Positions 15,180-20,784 of a stretch of DNA of 22,472 nt are shown in pieces. How positions within the stretch are numbered: position 1 is the first letter of the stretch; each line of letters opens with the position of its first letter. Source of the DNA: Acidobacteriaceae bacterium (GTDB lineage: Bacteria; Acidobacteriota; Terriglobia; Terriglobales; Acidobacteriaceae); the NCBI GenBank assembly GCA_003133425.1, contig PKXI01000187.1, forward strand, positions 1-22,472. The letters run 5' to 3'. The translations under genes and the position numbers were made by a program. The notes beneath the pieces were generated by a model, which ran no database searches, had not been told where the DNA came from, and saw only the letters and a program-made list of their open reading frames with translations.

Positions 15180-16430
15180 ATGCGTTGGATTCCAATTGTG
15201 GTTTGCTCGGCCGTACTTGCCGGGAGCGCAGCCTCTGGCGCGGCACAGGCACAGGCTGCAGCACCGGCAAAGACAGCAACGCCGGGCAATGCAAGCGGCA
15301 AGCCTGCCGACAAAGAGGCCGTAACGCCTGTGATGCTTCCGCCGTCGCCCAGGGCGCTGTTGCCCGACGCGCTTGACGGATGGGTGGAGACAGAGCCCCC
15401 CAAGGCCCTCGCCGACCCCGCACAGGCTGACCCGGCCAATGTAGCTACCCTCAAGGAGTACGACTATACCGGCGGCGCCTTTGTCACCTACAAGCGTGAG
15501 GGCGAGACGTTGAGCGTGCGCGCGCTACGGTTCCAGGACGCCAGCGGAGCCTACGGCGCTTACTCCTTCTACCGCCAGAATGGATGGGCGAAGGAGGACA
15601 TTGGCAACGGCGCAACCTCAAGCCACAACCGGGTGCTTTTCTGGAAAGGCGACACTGTCATTGACGCAACGTTCTCGCACATCGGGCCCATGTCTGCCGC
15701 CGAAATGCGTGAACTGGCCAGCCACGTACCCAATCCGCCGGGAACCAAGGCGATGATGCCGCCAATCCTGGCAAACCTGCCCCAGGGTTCCCTTGACGGA
15801 CAGACTACACACTACGCAGAAGGGCCAGCGGGCTACGCGGGGTCGGGCGGAGTGTTGCCGCCGGAGTTGGTCGGTTTCGACCGCGGCGCCGAGGCCGTCA
15901 CTGCCAATTACTCGCTTCACTCCGGACCCGCGACGCTCACCATCATCGACTACCCAACGCCGCAAATGGCCGAAGCGCAGGAGCCCAGGATTCGCGCCTA
16001 TATTCAAGCCGGCAACAAGGCCCAGCCGGCCTGGCCCAAGCCGCTGGTGGACTCCGACCTTGCTTCGCTTGAGGTCCGGCGTAGCGGACCGCTGGTTGTG
16101 CTGGTCAGCGGGGACGCCATCCCAGAAGAGAGCCACAAGCTGCTCGAAATGGTTCACTTTGAAGCCGACCTGACGAAGATCCCGCAGCCGGTGGACTCGG
16201 AGGTCAAAAAGACCGCCCTGCTGCTCATGAGCATCGCCTCGATCGTAATCGTAGGGGGAAGCGCAGCGCTTCTTTTGGGATTTTTCCTCGGTGGTGGCAG
16301 AGCTCTGTACCGCATTGTGCGAGGAAAGCCCGCCTCTTCCGTCTTCGACGAAGAATTTATTCGCATCGATTTGCGGGAAGAATGGGACGAAACGCTCAGA
16401 CCGATCAAAGGTCCGTATCCGAAGGGTTAA
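15180..16430 (+). CDS. Secreted, C-terminally membrane-anchored protein (DUF6599-like)
   Basis: A 416-residue protein with a signal peptide (MRWIPIVVCSAVLAGSAASG) and an Ala/Pro/Lys-rich spacer. A globular part begins at SPRALLPDALDGWVETEPPK and includes EYDYTGGAFVTYKREGETLS, a DASGAYGAYSFYRQNGW motif and a second half with YPTPQMAEAQEPRIRAYIQA. A single membrane helix follows near residues 346-370 (LLLMSIASIVIVGGSAALLL), then a cytoplasmic tail of about 45 residues. The WVE...YGAYSFYR pattern recalls DUF6599-type proteins that I associate with Acidobacteriota; I am only moderately sure of the family. Its function is unknown. GGAG 7 nt before the ATG supports the start. Confidence 0.75.
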   Translation: MRWIPIVVCSAVLAGSAASGAAQAQAAAPAKTATPGNASGKPADKEAVTPVMLPPSPRALLPDALDGWVETEPPKALADPAQADPANVATLKEYDYTGGAFVTYKREGETLSVRALRFQDASGAYGAYSFYRQNGWAKEDIGNGATSSHNRVLFWKGDTVIDATFSHIGPMSAAEMRELASHVPNPPGTKAMMPPILANLPQGSLDGQTTHYAEGPAGYAGSGGVLPPELVGFDRGAEAVTANYSLHSGPATLTIIDYPTPQMAEAQEPRIRAYIQAGNKAQPAWPKPLVDSDLASLEVRRSGPLVVLVSGDAIPEESHKLLEMVHFEADLTKIPQPVDSEVKKTALLLMSIASIVIVGGSAALLLGFFLGGGRALYRIVRGKPASSVFDEEFIRIDLREEWDETLRPIKGPYPKG

Positions 16431-16604
16431 TGGCGGGTTTCACCTGTGGAAAACTGGGCATAAACCCTAAGAAACACCCCTAAAAGACGGGAAATGTCCG
16501 GCAAACAAAGGCGAACATACGTCGAAGTGTTTCGTCGCGTCTCCAGCAGGAGGCACTCTATAAGTATATGAAATAAAAACACTTATTTCGTCGAACATTT
16601 CTCC

Positions 16605-16633
16605 TTGACACTCTCTCCCCCCGCTCCTACTAT
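16605..16633 (+). promoter_or_regulatory. Near-consensus sigma70 promoter
   Basis: TTGACA (16605-16610) and TACTAT (16628-16633) are separated by exactly 17 bp. This is the best promoter match I see in the window. Transcription should start near 16640. No rightward protein gene with a ribosome binding site follows, which points to a non-coding transcript. Confidence 0.65.
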
Positions 16634-16639
16634 GCAGCC

Positions 16640-16725
16640 AGAAAGTTCTGATGGTTTTGCCTCCGTTGGAACTATTCTCCCTGAGGAGAGGGCTGCCCTG
16701 TTGCCGGGCGGCTCTTTCCGTTTTT
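16640..16725 (+). ncRNA. Candidate small RNA with three hairpins and a terminator
   Basis: Downstream of the near-consensus promoter the RNA would fold into three consecutive stems. Hairpin 1 is 16644-16654 with 16663-16673, 11 pairs including three G-U. Hairpin 2 is TCTCC/GGAGA with a CTGA loop at 16676-16689. Hairpin 3 is 16690-16698 with 16706-16714, nine pairs including two G-U. TTTCCGTTTTT then completes an intrinsic terminator. The G-U pairs favour this strand, since the reverse strand would have A-C mismatches. The predicted length is about 85 nt. Loop 1 and its edge carry CCTCC, which is Shine-Dalgarno-complementary. It ends 7 bp before the stop of the convergent gene. I do not match it to a known RNA family. 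A 43-codon ORF from 16632 crosses it but lacks a ribosome binding site. Confidence 0.5.
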
Positions 16726-16731
16726 GGCGGT

Positions 16732-17439
16732 TCATTGTTCGGATTCTTCCGGGTCCTCTGTGAGCCCTCCTGCCGGTTCGGTCCACTCGTTTCCGCAGGC
16801 TTCACATTTCCACGAGTTGGCCGGATCCACGGCTTCAAGCACCGGATCGCCGGCACCGCATTTTGGGCAGGCAGGCGGTTCGAACTCCGGCACCCGCGTT
16901 TTGGATTGCTCGACGATCTCCTGCGGAATCGGATCCGCGGCGATTGCTCGTGCTTCGTCGAGCCGATCGGCGAGAACTAGAACTTGAACATTTCCCACCA
17001 TGCGCTCATCCCAGGCGATTGCGTGTTTTCCACCCGGCCGTTCGATCCAATTCTTAATGCCTGCTTGTTTCAGGACTTCTGAGAGCTGTAGTGCTTCTTC
17101 CTGCGTCTCGCACTCGCACAACGGCGTCTTCCATGTGTAGTCATGAGGTCCATCGAACTCCTCTGCGCTCTCCGGTTCGTCTGGAGCGAGTTCCGGCACA
17201 CGTGACTGAGCGTCAAGCGCAATGGCCGCCCGTGCAAGCGTGGGGTCGGGTATTGTTCGTACTGTGCCCGCTGTACGCGGCGCCTGAAGGCCGCGCTTCT
17301 GCATTTCGCCGGCGAGCACCTGCCGCGCCTGTTCCGTCAGATCGGCGGAATCGGCGGCTAAGTTGAGCAACTCATCGTCGTACATCTTGCTGTAAGTCTC
17401 AGTGAGTCTCTGCCATTCCACGAGTGGGTCGTTCTGCAT
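16732..17439 (-). CDS. DUF2007-like and zinc-ribbon protein
   Basis: A 235-residue soluble protein from the ATG at 17439; a TTG at 17463 is possible but unsupported. Residues 1-60 form a helical segment (YSKMYDDELLNLAADSADLT). Residues ~104-168 resemble the DUF2007 ferredoxin-like fold, with ETQEEALQLSEVLKQAGIKN, the IERPG motif and the NVQVLVLADRLDEARAI ending. A four-cysteine zinc ribbon follows (CPKC at 191-194, CEAC at 212-215), with an acidic tail. DUF2007 proteins are annotated only as putative signal-transducing proteins, so the role is unknown. The zinc ribbon suggests nucleic-acid or protein contact. It is transcribed leftward, convergent with the candidate small RNA, and lies 37 bp downstream of the 48-aa ORF. 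Confidence 0.75.
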   Translation of the reverse strand: MQNDPLVEWQRLTETYSKMYDDELLNLAADSADLTEQARQVLAGEMQKRGLQAPRTAGTVRTIPDPTLARAAIALDAQSRVPELAPDEPESAEEFDGPHDYTWKTPLCECETQEEALQLSEVLKQAGIKNWIERPGGKHAIAWDERMVGNVQVLVLADRLDEARAIAADPIPQEIVEQSKTRVPEFEPPACPKCGAGDPVLEAVDPANSWKCEACGNEWTEPAGGLTEDPEESEQ

Positions 17440-17476
17440 GGGAAGAAGTATAGCCGTACCCAAGTCTGTGCAGGAT

Positions 17477-17623
17477 CTAGTGGACCGAACGCCAGCCTAT
17501 GTCCGCGACCATGGCCCGGAGAACCACCAGGGCGGTCACCGTGACCGCCGCCAGCAGAAATCCCGCGGTCCGTACGATTGCGATCCTGAATCCGAGCTGA
17601 ACTGTCTGTGCCAGAATGTTCAT
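17477..17623 (-). CDS. Small one-helix membrane protein, 48 aa
   Basis: An ATG at 17623 is preceded by GAGGTG with about 6 nt spacing. The frame reads MNILAQTVQLGFRIAIVRTA followed by GFLLAAVTVTALVVLRAMVA and DIGWRSVH before a TAG. This is one clear transmembrane helix with a short tail on either side. It precedes the DUF2007 gene by 37 bp on the same strand and may be co-transcribed with it. Small membrane proteins of this kind often modulate transporters or signalling proteins, but nothing here identifies a target. The good ribosome binding site and the coherent hydrophobic composition are the reasons to call it real. Confidence 0.5.
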   Translation of the reverse strand: MNILAQTVQLGFRIAIVRTAGFLLAAVTVTALVVLRAMVADIGWRSVH

Positions 17624-17692
17624 GGTTCACCTCGCTTGAGGTTGAAAGCTCCACATTCCACTGCTGCCGAGCGAACAGCCGCACCGCTTAGC

Positions 17693-17721
17693 TTTACCTT
17701 CCACCGGCGCAACGATACAAT
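17693..17721 (+). promoter_or_regulatory. tRNA-Thr promoter
   Basis: TTTACC at 17693-17698 and TACAAT at 17716-17721 have exactly 17 bp between them. Transcription would start about 17728, 5 nt before the mature tRNA end. The -35 matches four of six consensus bases and the -10 matches five. Confidence 0.5.
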
Positions 17722-17732
17722 CTGAAGAGCAG

Positions 17733-17808
17733 GCCGAAGTAGCTCAGTTGGTAGAGCAGCTGATTCGTAATCAGCAGGTCGTCGGTTCGAGTCCGACTTT
17801 CGGCTCCA
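17733..17808 (+). tRNA. tRNA-Thr (CGT anticodon)
   Basis: A complete 76-nt cloverleaf. The acceptor stem is GCCGAAG/TTTCGGC (last pair G-T), the D arm GCTC/GAGC, and the anticodon stem GCTGA/TCAGC with a TTCGTAA loop, so the anticodon is CGT, reading ACG (Thr). The T arm is GTCGG/CCGAC with a TTCGAGT loop, and CCA is encoded. A tyrosine integrase lies about 200 bp downstream in the same orientation, the usual arrangement for elements integrated at tRNA 3' ends. Confidence 0.97.
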
Positions 17809-17837
17809 TCTAAGTTTAATGTAAAAGGTAGTTTAGA

Positions 17838-17871
17838 GGCCATCTGAGAGAAAATCTCAGATGGCCTTTTT
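17838..17871 (+). terminator. Rho-independent terminator after tRNA-Thr
   Basis: A perfect 12-bp stem (17838-17849 with 17855-17866), GGCCATCTGAGA paired with its complement, closes a GAAAA loop and is followed by five T. It ends the tRNA transcript and shields the integrase from tRNA-driven read-through. Confidence 0.9.
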
Positions 17872-18004
17872 GCTACGGTGCATGTTCTGGTGCATGTTCT
17901 AGTTTACACATGCACGTACAGAACATCCCGGCCTTCCCGATGCCTGTTTCTTCTGACTGACGTACACTGCCAATCAGTTGAAACATGCATCAACGGGAGT
18001 GAGG

Positions 18005-19036
18005 ATGAAAAAAGGAAAGAAGTCAATCCGAGGGATTTTCGAGCGGCCAGCGGGGTCTGGTTGCTGGTGGGTCAACTACTATGTCAGCGGGAAACAGCAC
18101 AGAGAAAAAGCGGGGCGAAAATCTGACGCCATTGCGCTGTACCAGAAACGTAAAGCTGACGCACGGAGGAAGGTCAAGCTGCCGGAGTTGGTGCCGGGGA
18201 AGGTTGTGACGTTCGCCCACTTGTCGGCGATGGCTGTCAGCCATGCTAAGGCACATCTCCAGACGGCGAGAGATTACGTCTCCAAAGACAAGCTATTGCA
18301 AGATACGCTGGGGGCACGGCCAGCGGCTGAGATTACGCCTCAGGAAATTGATGCGTACCTCTCGAAGCACTGCAAGACAGCGGCTACGGCAAACCGTTAT
18401 CGTGCGTACATCTCTCTTGCCTACAAGCTGGGAATGGCAAATGGCAAAGTACAGAGCAACCCGGCTCGACTCGTGCGGCTGCGGACGGAGAATAATGCAC
18501 GGCTCCGATTCTTGAGCCGAGAGGAGTACGGAAAAATGCTAGAGATAATACAGAGGGATAATCCAGAGCAAGTACAGGCATTTGTGGTCAGCGTATACAC
18601 AGGGATGAGATGGGGTGAGCAATACTCACTTGAATGGAATCAAGTAGATTTCAAACGACAAATTATTAGATTGACAAAAACGAAAAGCGGGTCTGCTAGG
18701 GATGTGCCACTAAACAGCGTAGCTCTTGAGGCGCTTAAAACTCAGCAAGCGAATGTGCCACATCAGCCGAGCGATGTAGTGTTTCCGCGCCCCGGGCCGA
18801 GCTCTGATTGCCGGTGGTGGTTCGAGCCATCCTTGACTGAGGCAAAAATTGATGACTACACGTGGCACAACAACCGGCATACGTTTTGCAGTTGGCTGGC
18901 AATGGCAGGAGTATCGACAAAAGAGATACAAGTGCTGGCGGGGCATAAGTCCATCACAATGGCTGCACGTTACAGTCACTTGTCTCCGGAGGCGTCGGCA
19001 TCGGCATCCGAGCGGCTGGTGACGGCATCGAAGTGA
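18005..19036 (+). CDS. int: Tyrosine-type site-specific integrase
   Basis: A 343-residue tyrosine recombinase with all catalytic residues: Arg202 (TGMRWGE), Lys227 (TKTKSG), His288 and Arg291 (HNNRHTF), His314 (AGHKSIT) and Tyr323 (ARYSHLS). The N-terminal ~60 residues (SIRGIFERPAGSGCWWVNYY) resemble an arm-binding domain. Residues ~70-160 form the helical core-binding domain, and the rest is the catalytic domain. The ATG at 18005 is preceded by GGGAGTGAGG. The frame opens earlier at a TTG (17978) with no better signal. It is downstream of tRNA-Thr and is presumed to recombine there. Several stretches are more AT-rich than the neighbouring housekeeping genes, consistent with transfer. Its 3' end overlaps the convergent Xis-like gene by 61 bp. 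Confidence 0.95.
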   Translation: MKKGKKSIRGIFERPAGSGCWWVNYYVSGKQHREKAGRKSDAIALYQKRKADARRKVKLPELVPGKVVTFAHLSAMAVSHAKAHLQTARDYVSKDKLLQDTLGARPAAEITPQEIDAYLSKHCKTAATANRYRAYISLAYKLGMANGKVQSNPARLVRLRTENNARLRFLSREEYGKMLEIIQRDNPEQVQAFVVSVYTGMRWGEQYSLEWNQVDFKRQIIRLTKTKSGSARDVPLNSVALEALKTQQANVPHQPSDVVFPRPGPSSDCRWWFEPSLTEAKIDDYTWHNNRHTFCSWLAMAGVSTKEIQVLAGHKSITMAARYSHLSPEASASASERLVTASK

Positions 19037-19200
19037 TTGGCTGACGCATACCTCACCAAAGAAGCGTGAGTGACCAGCACCTTCCTCCCGATGCGGCGGG
19101 TGTCAAGTTGCTTACCGGCAATCAAATAATCAAGGGACCGCACAGAGATTGAAAGCTGACGTGCGGCCTCTTTTCGGTCATATAAAAGTCTCGACTCCAT
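18976..19200 (-). CDS. Xis/AlpA-like helix-turn-helix protein
   Basis: A 74-residue protein with a MerR/excisionase-type winged HTH: LLYDRKEAARQLSISVRSLD, then an IAGKQLDTRRIGRKVLVTHA wing ending in SLVRYA. This is the HTH_17 pattern found in excisionases and AlpA-type regulators. It would bind DNA near the att sites or the integrase promoter and set recombination direction, or act as a regulator. The last ~20 residues are an Asp/Ser-rich tail. That tail is coded by DNA antisense to the integrase C-terminus (61-bp overlap). No strong ribosome binding site precedes the ATG. A small open frame overlaps its start from upstream and might couple translation. Confidence 0.75.
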   Translation of the reverse strand: MESRLLYDRKEAARQLSISVRSLDYLIAGKQLDTRRIGRKVLVTHASLVRYASANHFDAVTSRSDADADASGDK

Positions 19201-19399
19201 AGTGCATATCCGTTCTCGGTGCTCCCGTCATATGCGGCGGTTTGACGCCGCTGGGCAAGCATCGGAACTTCACACCACGGGTGCTGAGCCGTGACCGAAT
19301 AGAATGAAATGGCGCGATAACGATATACATGAGACACTCCGAATCTCTGGGCACGTCCCCAACAGTTTTTGATAATCCGTCCGGTTTCCGCTTCTCCAT
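19178..19399 (-). CDS. Doubtful small ORF upstream of the Xis-like gene
   Basis: A 73-codon frame starts at the ATG at 19399 (or the GTG just before it). AAGGGAGCAAGGG lies upstream, and the frame ends 23 bp inside the start of the Xis-like gene, an arrangement that would allow coupling. The protein (MEKRKPDGLSKTVGDVPRDS and on) has no recognisable motif, and other frames of the same stretch are also open. I list it only as a possibility. Confidence 0.2.
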   Translation of the reverse strand: MEKRKPDGLSKTVGDVPRDSECLMYIVIAPFHSIRSRLSTRGVKFRCLPSGVKPPHMTGAPRTDMHYGVETFI

Positions 19400-19709
19400 C
19401 ACAGCCCTTGCTCCCTTGGCCGGAAAGGCACCCGGCCACTATTTTCAATTTTCATTTTCCGACTCTCATCGAGCCGTCCCTCAAATTCTCGTTACACTCT
19501 TCTCTGCCATCGACCTCAGGTTCGTGCAGGTCTTTGACTGCCGTTCATTGGCCGCTGACTTTCGGCTCAGGAACCCAACTGCCATCGGATTGCTAAATGA
19601 GACGTGGCTGCTTCCGAGTCTCCGGGAACACATTCTTTGGCATTGGGCTTGGGGTGAATTCCACCGTGCGCTTCGTCTCCTGAATGACTGGCATTGGAGT
19701 TGGGTGCGT
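19400..19709. other. Gap between the integrase module and the IS21-like repeats
   Basis: No convincing gene is present. Overlapping open frames on both strands have low-information sequences and no ribosome binding sites. The only notable content is the 12-bp tRNA-Thr copy at 19557-19568. It is probably decayed mobile DNA. Confidence 0.5.
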
Positions 19710-19797
19710 ATTCCGGTCGATGTGGTCCGGTGATTCCAGGGGAAGCGGTCCGGTGATTCCACGGGAAGCGGTCCAGGATTCCGCTGGGAAGCGGTCC
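19710..19797 (-). repeat. 23-bp tandem repeats, reverse orientation
   Basis: GGTCC boxes start at 19724, 19747, 19770 and 19793, an exact 23-bp period. Each of the first three is followed by GATTCC two or three bases later and GGGAAGC at the unit's end. A half unit (ATTCC) precedes the first. Read on the minus strand, the unit is GGAATC-n-GGACC, the same motif as in the right-hand array. Such multiple subterminal repeats are transposase-binding sites in IS21-family elements. Confidence 0.75.
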
Positions 19798-19814
19798 GCA
19801 TTTTGGTTATCACC

Positions 19815-19928
19815 GGAATCGTGGACCACTTGGCGGAATCCTGGACCACATGGAATGGAATCGCGGCCCACATCGAACGGAACGATGGACCACATCCAGC
19901 GGAATCGTGGACCATATGGAACGGAATC
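19815..19928 (+). repeat. 22-bp tandem repeats, forward orientation
   Basis: GGAATC (one copy GGAACG) begins at 19815, 19835, 19857, 19879, 19901 and 19923, a 20-bp step followed by four 22-bp steps. The first five are followed by GGACC or GGCCC. The array lies 80 bp upstream of istA and would contain the transposase-binding sites of the element's left end. Confidence 0.8.
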
Positions 19929-20007
19929 GGTAAGGCCGGAATAGAACGGATGCATGCGGGGTTGGCAATCCCAGGTGGGTGTTTTCCTGAAGTCTAAGGA
20001 GAACTAC

Positions 20008-20776
20008 TTGCCAGAAGAGAGATTAGCCATCCGACACACACGAGAAATCCTACGCCTCTACTTTGAGTCTCAACTTAGCCCTCGTCAGATTGCAGCGATC
20101 TGCAAGGTTGGCAAGGGCACCATCCAGCGCTATCTTGAGCGGCTGAAATCAGCGGAGCTGAGTTGGCCGTTGCCGGCCGATCTTGATGACGTGGCGCTTG
20201 AGCGGCGCCTGTTTCCGCCGCCTCCGGTGGGGTCGTCGCAGCATCGCCCGTTGCCCGACTTCGCGGTGATCCACAAAGAGCTGAAGGGCCGAAAGAATGT
20301 CACACTTCAGTTGCTGTGGGAGGAATACAAGCAGTCCTATCCGGAGGGTTACGCCTACAGTTGGTACTGCGAAAGTTACCGTCACTGGCATCATCGGCTG
20401 GACGTGGTGTTGCGGCATGAGCACCGCGCCGGGGAAAAGACGTTCGTGGATTACGCCGGGCAGACGGTACCGGTGATTGATCCGAAGACCGGCGAAGTTC
20501 GCCAGGCCCAAGTGTTCGTAGCGGTGCTGGGCGCCAGCAACTACACCTACGCCGAAGCCACCTGGACGCAGAACCTCTGGGACTGGATCAACTCGCATGT
20601 GCGAGCCTTCGAGTTCTTCGAGGGAACGAGCAGTCTTGTCATCCCGGACAACCTTAAGTCTGGGGTGAATAAGCCGTGCTATTACGAGCCTGAACTGAAC
20701 CGCACGTATGGCGATCTGGCGATTCACTATGGCGTGGGCATCCTGCCCGCGCGGCCGTATCGCCCCCGGGACAAAG
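20008..20776 (+). pseudogene. istA: istA transposase, 3'-truncated (IS21 family)
   Basis: The TTG at 20008 has AAGGAG 6 nt upstream, and homology to IstA begins there (PEERLAIRHTREILRLYFES). An HTH follows (LSPRQIAAICKVGKGTIQRY), then WPLPADLDDVALERRLFPPP, a motif of the family. The integrase-like DDE core has its first Asp in FVDYAGQTV (about residue 148) and its second in IPDNLKSGVN (about 214). Homology ends at RPYRPRDK (residue 256). The third catalytic residue, the Glu in the usual RDKAKVE motif, lies just past the break and is lost, so the product should be inactive for strand transfer. The frame stays open to 21042 only by reading antisense into the recombinase gene. A normal IstA is roughly twice this length. 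An earlier ATG at 19954 is not supported. Confidence 0.85.
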
Positions 20777-20784
20777 ATCAGGCT

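Larger units (their letters stand above)
17795..19568 (+). mobile_element. Putative tRNA-Thr-integrated mini-element (attL to attR)
   Basis: The tRNA 3' segment GACTTTCGGCTC (17795-17806) recurs exactly at 19557-19568, in the same orientation. Between the copies lie the tyrosine integrase and an Xis-like gene, and little else. This fits attL and attR of a tiny or degenerate integrative element of about 1.76 kb. A 12-bp match is short, so boundaries are tentative, although the integrase next to a tRNA is solid. Confidence 0.4.
19804..20776 (+). mobile_element. Truncated IS21-family insertion sequence
   Basis: This remnant comprises a candidate left end beginning TGGTTATCACC at 19804, the 22-bp repeat array and the first half of istA. 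The element is cut at about 20776, where sequence homologous to IstA stops. The rest of istA, all of istB and the right end are absent. The truncation point abuts the 3' end of the serine recombinase gene. Confidence 0.65.

Noticed and set aside
16449..16457. TGTGGAAAA as a DnaA box / replication origin
   Set aside because: A single site with one mismatch and no cluster, AT-rich unwinding region or dnaA/dnaN neighbours.
16632..16763. 43-codon ORF starting inside the -10 box of the candidate small RNA
   Set aside because: Its ATG would lie upstream of the predicted transcription start, there is no ribosome binding site, and it runs through a terminator hairpin into sequence antisense to the DUF2007 gene.
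19329..19733. 134-codon rightward frame between the integrase module and the repeats
   Set aside because: No family resemblance and no start signal. It runs across the putative attR copy and into the repeat array.
19710..19928. Repeat arrays considered as a CRISPR array
   Set aside because: The 22-23-bp units are imperfect and contiguous with no unique spacers, there are no cas genes, and the orientation flips midway. IS21-type transposase-binding repeats explain them better.
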